NCBI GenBank assembly: GCA_034664125.1
Contig: JAXDIG010000015.1
Coordinates: forward strand, 22,491 to 86,490
DNA from: JACVRW01 sp034664125
Lineage (GTDB): Bacteria > Actinomycetota > Thermoleophilia > Solirubrobacterales > Thermoleophilaceae
Direction: 5' to 3'
Length of the DNA stretch: 64,000 bases
Part shown: positions 44,081-52,929 of the stretch, piece after piece
How the letters are laid out: each line of letters opens with the position of its first letter
Position numbering within the stretch: position 1 is the first letter of the stretch
Notes under the pieces: generated by a model
What the model saw: only the letters and a program-made list of their open reading frames with translations
The model's database searches: none
Told to the model about the DNA's origin: nothing
Position numbers and translations under genes: made by a program

Positions 44081-46104
44081 CGACTGGCGGCCAGCTGGAC
44101 GAGCTCTCGATCAACACGATCCGCACCCTTTCGATGGATGCGGTGGAGAAGGCGAAGTCGGGACATCCGGGCGCGCCGATGGCGCTCGCCCCGTTGGCGT
44201 ACCTGCTCTACACGCGGGTGATGAAGCACAACCCGGCCGACCCGGAGTGGTTCGACCGCGACCGTTTCGTGCTCTCCGCGGGCCACGCGTCGATGCTGCT
44301 CTACTCGTCGCTCTACCTGTCCGGCTACGGGCTGACGCTCGACGATCTCAAGAACTTCCGCCAGCTGGGCAGCCCAACCGCCGGCCACCCCGAGCGCGGG
44401 GACGCCGCCGGCATCGAGGCCACCACGGGCCCGCTCGGCCAGGGCATCTCGATGGCGGTCGGCCTGACGCTCGCAGAGGCGATGCTGGCCGCCCGCTACA
44501 ACCGGCCGAGCCACGAGCTGATCGACCACCGCACCTTCACCATCGCGAGCGACGGCGACATGCAGGAGGGCGTGGCCTCCGAGGCCTGTTCGCTCGCCGG
44601 CCACCTGGGCCTGGGCAAGCTGACCGCCTTCTACGACAACAACCACATCCAGCTCGCCGGCGAGACGGCGATGGCGTTCTCCGAGGACGTCGGCAAGCGC
44701 TTCGAGGCATACGGGTGGCACGTGCAGGACCTCGGCGAGGACTTCTCGCTCGAGCGCATGGAGCAGGCGGTCGACGCCGCCGGCGCCGTCCCGGACCAGC
44801 CGTCGCTGGTCATGCTGCGCACGCACATCGGCTATGGCGCGCCGAACAAGCAGGACACCAGCGCGGCGCACGGCTCTCCGCTCGGCGAGGAGGAGGTGCG
44901 GCTGACCAAGGAGGGCTACGGCTGGGACCCGGACGCGCAGTTCCTCGTGCCCGACGAGGTGCTGGCCCACTTCAGGGAGGCCGCCGGCGAGCGCGGTGCG
45001 CGCGCCGAGGCGGAGTGGAGAGAGCGCGCCGAGGCCTTCCGCGCGGAGCATCCCGACGCGTGGGAGGAGCTGTCGCTGGTGATGGAGGGGCGCCTGCCCG
45101 GCGGCTGGGACTCCGATGTGCCGAAGTTCAGCCCCGAGGACGGCGCGATCGCCACGCGCAAGGCCTCCCATGACGTGATCCAGTGGGCGGCCGAGCAGGT
45201 GCCGCACCTGATCAGCGGCTCGGCCGACCTCGAGCCGTCCACGCTCACGCTGATCGAGGACGGCGGCTCGGTGCGGAAGGGCGACTACTCCGGCCGCAAC
45301 GTCCACTACGGCGTGCGCGAGCACGGCATGGGCGCGATCGTGAACGGGCTCACGCTGCACGGTCTGAGGGCGTTCGGCTCCACCTTCTTCAACTTCTCGG
45401 ACTACATGAAGGGCGCGATCCGGCTCTCGGCGATCATGGAGCTGCCGACGATCCAGGTGTTCACCCATGACTCGATCGGCCTCGGCGAGGACGGCCCGAC
45501 CCACCAGCCGGTCGAGCAGCTGGCGCACCTGCGCGCCACGCCCAACCTGTACGTAGTGCGGCCGGCGGAGGCGAACGAGACGGCGCTGGCGTGGCGCTTC
45601 GCCCTCGAGCAGACGACGTTCCCGGTCGCGTTCGCGCTGAGCCGCCAGGGGCTGCCGGTCTGGGACCCGAGCGGGATCCCCGACGACGCCATCCACCGTG
45701 GCGCTTACGTGCTCCGCGAGTCGTCCAAGGACGGCGATCCCGACCTGATCCTGATCGGCACGGGCTCCGAGGTGCACATCTGCACGGAGGCGGCCGACCT
45801 GCTGGAGGCCGACGGGATCGGCACGCGGGTCGTGTCCGCGCCGTGCCTGGAGCGCTTCGCCGAGCAGGACTCCGACTACCGCGACGGCGTGCTGCCCCCC
45901 GGCGTGCGCGCCCGCGTGTCGGTCGAGGCCGCTTCGACCTTCGGATGGGCGGAGTGGACCACCGACGACGGCGACCAGGTCGGCATGACGACCTTCGGCG
46001 CCTCCGGCCCGCAGCCGGAGCTGTATGAGCACTTCGGCTTCACGGCCGAGAACGTGGCCGCTCGCGCGCGGGCGGTGGTCGAACGGCTCGCGGCTCGGGC
46101 ATGA
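44077..46104 (+). CDS. tkt: Transketolase
   Basis: 675 residues, thiamine-diphosphate enzyme moving two-carbon units between sugar phosphates. Thiamine site GDGDMQEGVASEACSLAGHL followed by YDNNHIQLAGE; the middle domain has GVREHGMGAIVNG and HDSIGLGEDGPTHQP; the C-terminal domain from about 540 is present. ATG at 44077 overlaps the ROK stop (ATGA). The next gene starts at 46101 with the same overlap. Confidence 0.97.
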   Translation: MTTGGQLDELSINTIRTLSMDAVEKAKSGHPGAPMALAPLAYLLYTRVMKHNPADPEWFDRDRFVLSAGHASMLLYSSLYLSGYGLTLDDLKNFRQLGSPTAGHPERGDAAGIEATTGPLGQGISMAVGLTLAEAMLAARYNRPSHELIDHRTFTIASDGDMQEGVASEACSLAGHLGLGKLTAFYDNNHIQLAGETAMAFSEDVGKRFEAYGWHVQDLGEDFSLERMEQAVDAAGAVPDQPSLVMLRTHIGYGAPNKQDTSAAHGSPLGEEEVRLTKEGYGWDPDAQFLVPDEVLAHFREAAGERGARAEAEWRERAEAFRAEHPDAWEELSLVMEGRLPGGWDSDVPKFSPEDGAIATRKASHDVIQWAAEQVPHLISGSADLEPSTLTLIEDGGSVRKGDYSGRNVHYGVREHGMGAIVNGLTLHGLRAFGSTFFNFSDYMKGAIRLSAIMELPTIQVFTHDSIGLGEDGPTHQPVEQLAHLRATPNLYVVRPAEANETALAWRFALEQTTFPVAFALSRQGLPVWDPSGIPDDAIHRGAYVLRESSKDGDPDLILIGTGSEVHICTEAADLLEADGIGTRVVSAPCLERFAEQDSDYRDGVLPPGVRARVSVEAASTFGWAEWTTDDGDQVGMTTFGASGPQPELYEHFGFTAENVAARARAVVERLAARA

Positions 46105-48797
46105 GCGTCGGAGCGCACGTGAACCAGCGGCTGGCGGCGCTGACGGCGGCGGGCACGAGCGTATGGCTCGACCAGATCCAGCGCAGCCTGATCACGAGCG
46201 GCGAGCTGGAGCGGCTGGTGCGCGAGGACTCGCTGCGCGGCGTCACGTCCAACCCCGCGATCTTCGAGAAGGCGATCCTCGGCTCCGACGACTACGACGA
46301 GCAGGTCGCCGAGCTGGCCGCGAAGGGGCTCGACGCGCGCCAGATCTACGAGGAGATCGCGATCACCGACGTGCGGCTGGCATGCGACGTCCTGCGCCCG
46401 GTTTGGGACGAGGCCGGTGGCGGCGACGGCTTCGTGTCGCTCGAGGTGGAGCCCGCCTTCGCGCACGAAACGGAGTCGACGCTCGCGCAGGCCCGCGACT
46501 TCTGGGGGCGCGTCGACCGGCCCAACCTGATGATCAAGATCCCGGGCACCGAGGAGGGCGTGCCGGCGATCGAGGAGGCCGTGGCCGCCGGCATCAACGT
46601 GAATGTGACGCTGCTGTTCAGCGTGGAGTCCTACACGGCCATCGCCGAGGCGTACATCCGCGGCATGGAGCGCCGCGCCGCCGCTGGGGAGCCCATGGGC
46701 GTCCACTCGGTGGCCAGCTTCTTCGTCTCGCGCGTGGACACCGAGGTGGACAAGCGCCTGGCGGAGCTCGGGCGCGAGGACCTGCGCGGCACCGCCGCGG
46801 TCGCGAACGCGCGCGCCGCCTACCAGAGGTTCAAGGAGCTCTTCCTGGGCGATCGCTTCGCCTCCCTGCGCGAGGCCGGCTGCCCGGTGCAGCGCCCGCT
46901 CTGGGCCTCCACGGGAGTGAAGGACCCGCACTACCCGGAAACCAAGTACGTCGAGTCGCTGGTCGGGCCGCACACCGTCAACACGATGCCGATGCCGACC
47001 CTGCTCGCCTGCGAGGAGCAGCTGGAGGTGACCGGGCCGACCGCCGACCAGGACCCGGCCCCGGACCTCCAGGCGCTGGCCGACGCGGGCATCGACATGG
47101 CCGACGTCACGAAGAAGCTGCTGCGCGAGGGCATCGAGAAGTTCGTCGAGCCCTTCGACAAGCTGATCGCCGGTGTGGAGCTGACCCGCGAGGGCATCGT
47201 GACGGGCCGCCCGCCGACGATCGCCTCTTCGATCCCCGACGAGCTGGAGCCTCCACTTGTCGAGCGCATCGAGCAGGCCCAGGCGGAGGCCGTGGCCAGG
47301 CGCATCTGGCAGCGCGACGAATCGCTCTGGGGCGGGCCCGGCGTGCCTGAGATCGCCAACCGCCTCGGCTGGCTCACGATCAGCGAGAAGATGCTCGAGC
47401 ACGCGCCCGAGCTGCACGAGCTCAGAGAGCAGCTGAAGGCGGAGGGCTTCACCGACGCCGTGCTGCTCGGCATGGGCGGCTCGAGCCTCGGCCCGGAGGT
47501 GATCCGCCGCTCATACGGTCAGATCCCGGATGGCCTGCGCCTGCACGTCCTGGACTCGACGGACCCGGGCGCGGTGCTCGAGGTGGAGCGGTCGATCGAC
47601 CTCGAGACGACGGTGTTCGTCGTCTCGTCGAAGTCCGGCGGCACGATCGAGACGCTCTCCCACATGCGCTACTTCTACGAGCGCGCCGGCCGCGACGGCA
47701 ACCGCTTCGTCGCTGTGACCGATCCGGGCAGCTCGCTGGTCGACGTAGCCAAGGAGCGCGGCTTCCGCCACGTGTTCGAGAACGACCCCGACATCGGCGG
47801 GCGCTACTCGGTGCTGTCCTACTTCGGACTCGTGCCGGCGGCGCTTGCCGGCGTGAACATCGAGGCCATGCTGCACGCCTCCCAGGTAGCGGAGCAGAAC
47901 TGCGCGCAGTTCGGCGACACCCAGTCGAACTCGGGGCTGTGGCTCGGGGTCGCGCTCGGCGAGCTGGCGCTGCTGGGCCGCGACAAGGCGACGTTCGTGG
48001 TGTCCGACCCGATCTCGAGCTTCGGCCTCTGGGTCGAGCAGCTGATCGCGGAGTCGACCGGCAAGCACGGCAAGGGCATCCTGCCGGTGACCGGGGAGCC
48101 GCTCGGCAAGCCCGAGGCGTACGGCGACGACCGGGTGTTCGTCTACCTGCGCGACCCGGACAAGCCTGATGCCGACCTGGACGCCGGGATGGACGCGCTC
48201 GCCCGGGCCGGGCACCCCACCGTGACGCTCGCGGTGCACGGGGCCGCGGACCTGGGTCGCATCTTCTTCTTCGCCGAGTTCGCGGTTGCGGTGGCGGGCT
48301 GGGTGCTCGGCATCAATCCCTTCGACCAGCCCAACGTGCAGGAGGCGAAGGACAACACCGCCAAGGTCCTGGAGGCGGGGGAGCTGCCCGAGGTCGAGGC
48401 CGGCGACCCCGAGGAGCTGTTCGCCCAGGCGTCCCCGCCGCACTACGTCGCGATTCTCGCCTACGTGAAGCCGTCCGACGGGTTCGACGCCGCGATCGAG
48501 GAGATGCGCACGCGCATCCGCGACCACACCAAGGCAACGACCACCTTCGGCTACGGCCCGCGCTACCTCCACTCGACCGGCCAGTACCACAAGGGCGGCC
48601 CGCCGAACGGGCTCTTCCTGGAGTTCGTCCACGACGACGAGGAGGACGTCGAGATCCCGGAGGCCGGGTACGGCTTCCGCCACCTGAAGAACGCGCAGGC
48701 GATCGGCGATCTGCTGACGCTGCGGGACCACGGATTGCCCGCGGTGCGGATCCGTCTCGAAGGCGATCCCGCGGATGCCGTAAGGAGGCTTCCCTGA
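46101..48797 (+). CDS. Fused transaldolase / glucose-6-phosphate isomerase
   Basis: 898 residues in one frame. Residues 1 to about 370 are transaldolase: VRGVTSNPAIFEKAI-like SLRGVTSNPAIFEKAI, the Schiff-base Lys in LMIKIPGTEEG, and RPLWASTGVKDP. Residues 400-898 are phosphoglucose isomerase: VLLGMGGSSLGPEV, FVVSSKSGGTIET, GGRYSVLSYFG and the catalytic-His area HSTGQYHKGGPP. It links fructose-6-phosphate leaving the pentose pathway to its re-entry as glucose-6-phosphate. The fusion is known in scattered bacteria. ATGA overlap before and TGATG after. Confidence 0.96.
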   Translation: MSVGAHVNQRLAALTAAGTSVWLDQIQRSLITSGELERLVREDSLRGVTSNPAIFEKAILGSDDYDEQVAELAAKGLDARQIYEEIAITDVRLACDVLRPVWDEAGGGDGFVSLEVEPAFAHETESTLAQARDFWGRVDRPNLMIKIPGTEEGVPAIEEAVAAGINVNVTLLFSVESYTAIAEAYIRGMERRAAAGEPMGVHSVASFFVSRVDTEVDKRLAELGREDLRGTAAVANARAAYQRFKELFLGDRFASLREAGCPVQRPLWASTGVKDPHYPETKYVESLVGPHTVNTMPMPTLLACEEQLEVTGPTADQDPAPDLQALADAGIDMADVTKKLLREGIEKFVEPFDKLIAGVELTREGIVTGRPPTIASSIPDELEPPLVERIEQAQAEAVARRIWQRDESLWGGPGVPEIANRLGWLTISEKMLEHAPELHELREQLKAEGFTDAVLLGMGGSSLGPEVIRRSYGQIPDGLRLHVLDSTDPGAVLEVERSIDLETTVFVVSSKSGGTIETLSHMRYFYERAGRDGNRFVAVTDPGSSLVDVAKERGFRHVFENDPDIGGRYSVLSYFGLVPAALAGVNIEAMLHASQVAEQNCAQFGDTQSNSGLWLGVALGELALLGRDKATFVVSDPISSFGLWVEQLIAESTGKHGKGILPVTGEPLGKPEAYGDDRVFVYLRDPDKPDADLDAGMDALARAGHPTVTLAVHGAADLGRIFFFAEFAVAVAGWVLGINPFDQPNVQEAKDNTAKVLEAGELPEVEAGDPEELFAQASPPHYVAILAYVKPSDGFDAAIEEMRTRIRDHTKATTTFGYGPRYLHSTGQYHKGGPPNGLFLEFVHDDEEDVEIPEAGYGFRHLKNAQAIGDLLTLRDHGLPAVRIRLEGDPADAVRRLP

Positions 48798-49750
48798 TGC
48801 AGCTTGGGTTCATCGGACTCGGAAAGATGGGCGGGAACATGGTGCACCGCATCCATCGCGACTCCGACCACCAGTGCGTGGCCTTCGACTTCTCAGAGGA
48901 GGCCGTGCACGAGGCGGAGGGCGTCGGGGCGACCGGGGCTTCTTCGCTCGACGACCTGGTTTCCAAGCTCGACCCGCCGCGCTCGGTGTGGATCATGGTG
49001 CCGGCCGGCGACCCCACCGAGAAGACCGTCGAGGCGCTCGCGGAGCTGCTCGACGAGGGTGACACCATCATCGATGGCGGCAACTCCCGCTGGACCGACG
49101 ACAAGCGCCGGCAGGAGGCGCTGCGCCCGAAGGGCATCAACTACATGGACGTGGGCGTGAGCGGCGGCGTCTGGGGGCTCGAGGTGGGCTACTGCATGAT
49201 GGTGGGCGGCCCCGAAGAGGCGGTCGAGCGTCTCTCGCCGATCCTCGATGTGCTGGCGCCGCCCACGACCGAAGAGCACGGCCCGGGCTGGGGACACTTC
49301 GGCCCCACCGGCGCCGGGCACTACGTGAAGATGGTCCACAACGGCGTCGAGTACGGGATGATGCAGGCCTACGCCGAGGGGTTCTCCCTCTTCCACGCCT
49401 CCGAGTACGAGCTGGACAACGCGAAGATCGCCCACCTCTGGATGCAGGGCTCCGTCGTGCGCTCTTGGCTGTGCGAGCTGGCGGCTCGCGCCTTCGAGAT
49501 GGAGGGCAACGAGCTCGGCCGCCTGGAGCCCTGGGTGGAGGACTCGGGCGAGGGGCGCTGGACCGTCGAGGACGCGATCGACAAGCGCATCCCCACGCCG
49601 GTGATCACCACCTCGCTGTACGAGCGCTTCTCGTCGCGCGGGCAGAACGCGTTTGCCGCGAAGGTCAACGCGGCGCTGCGCAACCAGTTCGGCGGGCACG
49701 CCGTGCACGCCGTCGACCCCGTGGCGCAGAAGCAGCCGCACGCGGAGTAG
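48797..49750 (+). CDS. gnd: 6-phosphogluconate dehydrogenase, short (NAD-type) form
   Basis: 317 residues, shorter than the 470-residue enteric form. Rossmann start QLGFIGLGKMGGNMVHRI, substrate motif VGVSGGVWGLEVGYCMMVGG, catalytic Lys-Asn region HYVKMVHNGVEYGMMQAYAE. It oxidises and decarboxylates 6-phosphogluconate to ribulose-5-phosphate. It starts within the stop of the fused gene and is followed 4 bases later by zwf, its pathway predecessor. Confidence 0.95.
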   Translation: MQLGFIGLGKMGGNMVHRIHRDSDHQCVAFDFSEEAVHEAEGVGATGASSLDDLVSKLDPPRSVWIMVPAGDPTEKTVEALAELLDEGDTIIDGGNSRWTDDKRRQEALRPKGINYMDVGVSGGVWGLEVGYCMMVGGPEEAVERLSPILDVLAPPTTEEHGPGWGHFGPTGAGHYVKMVHNGVEYGMMQAYAEGFSLFHASEYELDNAKIAHLWMQGSVVRSWLCELAARAFEMEGNELGRLEPWVEDSGEGRWTVEDAIDKRIPTPVITTSLYERFSSRGQNAFAAKVNAALRNQFGGHAVHAVDPVAQKQPHAE

Positions 49751-49754
49751 CGCG

Positions 49755-51269
49755 ATGGCCGTCGCCCAGCAGGAGAACCCGCTCGTCGAGGGCCTGGAAC
49801 GGCTCCCGATCCACCCGACCACGATGGTCATCTTCGGCGGCACCGGCGATCTCGCCCACCGCAAGCTGCTGCCGGCGATCTACAACCTCGCGCACGAGGG
49901 GGCGCTGCCGGAGCGCTTCAACCTGATCGCGGTTTCGCGGTCCGACATCGCGCACGACGACTACCGCGCGATGGCGCGCGAGTCGATCGAGAAGTACTCG
50001 CGCCGCAAGCCCGAACCGCAGGTGCTGGACAAGCTGCTCGAGCAGGTCCGCTACGTGCCGGGCACCTTCGACGACGACTCCCTGTACGAGCGGGTCGACG
50101 AGCAGCTGAAGGAGTTCGACAAGGAAGCCGGCATCGCCTTCAACCGGCTCTTCTACCTGTCCACCTCGCCGACGTTCTTCCCCGTGATCGTGGGCAAGCT
50201 CGGCGACCACGGCCTCAGCCGCCATCCCGAGTCGGAGGTGCGGGTGGTGATCGAGAAGCCGTTCGGCACGCGTCTGCAGGAGGCGCTCGAGCTGAACCGC
50301 CAGGTGCTGTCGGTGCTGGACGAGTCGCAGGTATTCCGGATCGACCACTACCTGGGCAAGGAAACGGTCCAGAACATGCTGGCGTTCCGGTTCGCGAACG
50401 GCCTGTTCGAGCCGATCTGGAACCGCAACTACATCGACTACGTCCAGATCACGGCGGCCGAGGACCTCGGCATCGGCAGCCGCGCGGGCTACTACGACAC
50501 GTCCGGCGCGCTGCGCGACCTGGTGCAGAACCACATGCTGCAGCTGCTCACGCTGCTCTGCATGGAGCCGCCGGTCACCTTCACCGCCGACGACGTGCGC
50601 GACGAGAAAGTCAAGGTGCTGCACGCGATCAAGCCGGTGGACCCGGACCAGACCGTGCGCGCGCGTTACACGGGCGGCATGGCGGAGGGCAAGGAGGTGC
50701 CGGGCTACCTGCAGGAGGAGGGCGTGCCGCAGGAGTCCGAAACCGAGACCTACGCCGCGCTGCGGCTGGAGGTGGACAACTGGCGCTGGGCCGGCATCCC
50801 GATCTACATGCGCACCGGCAAGCGGCTGTCGCGCAAGGTCACGGAGATCGCGATCACGCTCAAGCCCGTGCCGCACCTGGCGTTCGAGTCGGAGGGCTCG
50901 ATCGGGGTGCAGCCCAACCAGCTGGTGTTGACGATGCAGCCCAACGAGGGCGTTTCGCTGTCGCTCGGCGCGAAGATCCCCGGCTCGCGCATGCGCATCC
51001 GGCCGGTGAACATGGAGTTCCTCTACGGCACCGCCTTCCTGTCGCAGTCACCCGAGGCCTACGAGCGGCTGATCCTCGACGCTATGCGCGGTGACGCCAC
51101 GCTGTTCACGCGCGACGACGAGGTGGAGGCCCAGTGGCGCGTGATCGACCCGATCCTCGAGTCGTGGTCGAAGGGCTTCCCGCCTCTGGTCGAGTACCCG
51201 GCCGGGTCGCCCGGACCCGAGGAGGCAACCAAGCTGCTCGAGCCCGGCCACAAGTGGCGGGCGATCTGA
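49755..51269 (+). CDS. zwf: Glucose-6-phosphate 1-dehydrogenase
   Basis: 504 residues. Coenzyme motif VIFGGTGDLAHRKLLPA, active site RIDHYLGKETVQNMLAFRFA with the catalytic His pair, and EKPFGTRLQEAL. It oxidises glucose-6-phosphate to the lactone, first step of the oxidative pathway. The opcA homologue follows, as in other actinobacteria where it is needed for activity; the lactonase gene is 12 kb away. Confidence 0.97.
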   Translation: MAVAQQENPLVEGLERLPIHPTTMVIFGGTGDLAHRKLLPAIYNLAHEGALPERFNLIAVSRSDIAHDDYRAMARESIEKYSRRKPEPQVLDKLLEQVRYVPGTFDDDSLYERVDEQLKEFDKEAGIAFNRLFYLSTSPTFFPVIVGKLGDHGLSRHPESEVRVVIEKPFGTRLQEALELNRQVLSVLDESQVFRIDHYLGKETVQNMLAFRFANGLFEPIWNRNYIDYVQITAAEDLGIGSRAGYYDTSGALRDLVQNHMLQLLTLLCMEPPVTFTADDVRDEKVKVLHAIKPVDPDQTVRARYTGGMAEGKEVPGYLQEEGVPQESETETYAALRLEVDNWRWAGIPIYMRTGKRLSRKVTEIAITLKPVPHLAFESEGSIGVQPNQLVLTMQPNEGVSLSLGAKIPGSRMRIRPVNMEFLYGTAFLSQSPEAYERLILDAMRGDATLFTRDDEVEAQWRVIDPILESWSKGFPPLVEYPAGSPGPEEATKLLEPGHKWRAI

Positions 51270-51288
51270 CGGGGCAGGTGCGGCTCCC

Positions 51289-52350
51289 GTGACCGACGCC
51301 GGCGGCATCTGGAGCGAGCAGGACACCACGCCGGGCGCGATCGAGGCCGCGATCCGCCAGCTTCTGCAGGAGCAGTACGCGCGCGACAAGGCGTGCACCC
51401 CCGCGCGCGTGCTCAACCTCGTCGTTGTGGTCGACAGGGAGTGGCGCGGCGAGATCCTCAACCGGCTCGAGCGCGTCGGCCGCTACCACCCCTCGCGCCT
51501 GATCCTGTGCGCGGTCGAGCAGGGCCGGACGACGATCGACGCGACGGTGGCGATCATCACCGAGGGGAATCCGGCGCCGGGCGACCCGTCGCTCGTCCGC
51601 GAGCGCATCGTGCTCGACCTCGGACCGCGCCACCTCGAGAACCTGGGCACGATCGTCGATCCGCTGGTGGTCACGGACATCGCCACGGTCACGTGGTCGC
51701 CTCACGGCCACCCGGAGGCGGTGGACGCGCTGCTCCACCTGTCGCAGGTGATCCTCGTCGACTCCGTGAACGAGTTCGACCCGGGCGCGGCTGTCGACCG
51801 CGCCCGCGACCTGGCCAAGGAGGCTTATGTGGTGGACCTCGCCTGGCTGCGCTCCACGCCGTGGCGCGAGCGGGTGGCGTCGACGTTCGACCCGCCGAAG
51901 TGGCGCGAAGAGCTCGGCCGGATCGACTCGGTGACGGTGCGCCACTCGCCCCAGTCGGCGGTGGCGGGCCTGCTGTTCTGCGGCTGGCTGGCGGCGCGGC
52001 TCGGGTGGGAGCCCGGCTCGCTGCTCAGCGCCGACGGCTCGCTGCACGGCAAGGCGCACGGGCGCCGCCAGGACGTGGCGATGAAGCTGGAGCCCGACCC
52101 CACCATGTCGGTGCCCGGTCTGGCGGGCGTGGAGCTGGGCACCGCCGGCGGAGTGACCATCTCGCTGGATCGTGGCGTCGGCGGCCTGACCGCGCGGCGG
52201 CGCGACCGCAAGGGCAACGAGTCGACATGGACGGTCCTGGGAGCCTCGCGCGGAGAGTCCGGGATCCTCGGCGAGGGAATCCGGCAGGCGCTGCTGCGCG
52301 ACCCCGTGTACGCGGAGGCGCTGGTGTGCGCCGAGATGATGGTGGGGTAG
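51289..52350 (+). CDS. opcA: Glucose-6-phosphate dehydrogenase assembly protein OpcA
   Basis: 353 residues. The N-terminal half (ARVLNLVVVVDREWRGEIL, HPSRLILCAVEQG) and the middle VTWSPHGHPEAVDALL follow the OpcA pattern; the C-terminal half contains LLFCGWLAARLGWEPGSL and a beta-rich domain. OpcA binds and activates Zwf in cyanobacteria and accompanies it in actinobacteria. GTG at 51289, 19 bases after zwf. It ends the tight operon. Confidence 0.9.
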   Translation: MTDAGGIWSEQDTTPGAIEAAIRQLLQEQYARDKACTPARVLNLVVVVDREWRGEILNRLERVGRYHPSRLILCAVEQGRTTIDATVAIITEGNPAPGDPSLVRERIVLDLGPRHLENLGTIVDPLVVTDIATVTWSPHGHPEAVDALLHLSQVILVDSVNEFDPGAAVDRARDLAKEAYVVDLAWLRSTPWRERVASTFDPPKWREELGRIDSVTVRHSPQSAVAGLLFCGWLAARLGWEPGSLLSADGSLHGKAHGRRQDVAMKLEPDPTMSVPGLAGVELGTAGGVTISLDRGVGGLTARRRDRKGNESTWTVLGASRGESGILGEGIRQALLRDPVYAEALVCAEMMVG

Positions 52351-52431
52351 GGCGGGCCGGAGCTCCCCGCCGCGCGGGCAATGTGCGGCATCACTCACAC
52401 GGGTGGCGCACGCGATGCGACGGTTGCGCTC

Positions 52432-52887
52432 GTGACCGAATGGACCTCAACCGCTCGTGCGAACGCGACGGCGGGCCAGCTGCTCGAGGTGCTCACCCAT
52501 CCCGAGGAGATCCGCCGGTGGTCACCGGTGGACTTCGATCTCGACGACCTCGGCGGCCGCCGCCTCGCGGCCGGGACTCGCGGGCGAGTCACAGGAAAGC
52601 TGGCGGGCGTGCGGGTGGGCTTCGACGTCGAGGTGCACGTCGCCGACCAAGCCCGGCTCGAGCTTTCGGCTCGAGGTCCGATCGGCCTCGACGTGCGCTA
52701 CGAGCTCACGGCCGACGACGCGGGGGCGGAGCTCAGCGCATCCGTGTCGATGCGCCACAGCGGCGGCCTCACGGGACGCCTGGTGGCGAACGCCACGGCG
52801 GCCCTGCTCTCGGCGGGTGCGCTGGACGGCGCCACCGGCCGCATCGCCCGCGTCGCCGAGGCGCTTCCCGTTGCCGCTGCGGCGTAG
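52432..52887 (+). CDS. SRPBCC-fold protein
   Basis: 151 residues. TEWTSTARANATAGQLLEVL and the W-S-P after the first helix (HPEEIRRWSPVDF), then a run of beta strands and a long C-terminal helix rich in Ala, resemble the START/SRPBCC fold. GTG at 52432 was chosen; an ATG at 52381 adds an unlikely leader. No ligand can be given. Confidence 0.7.
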   Translation: MTEWTSTARANATAGQLLEVLTHPEEIRRWSPVDFDLDDLGGRRLAAGTRGRVTGKLAGVRVGFDVEVHVADQARLELSARGPIGLDVRYELTADDAGAELSASVSMRHSGGLTGRLVANATAALLSAGALDGATGRIARVAEALPVAAAA

Positions 52888-52929
52888 TCGGTGCTCCCAC
52901 AGCCTGCGCGACTGCCTATCGTGGCTTAG

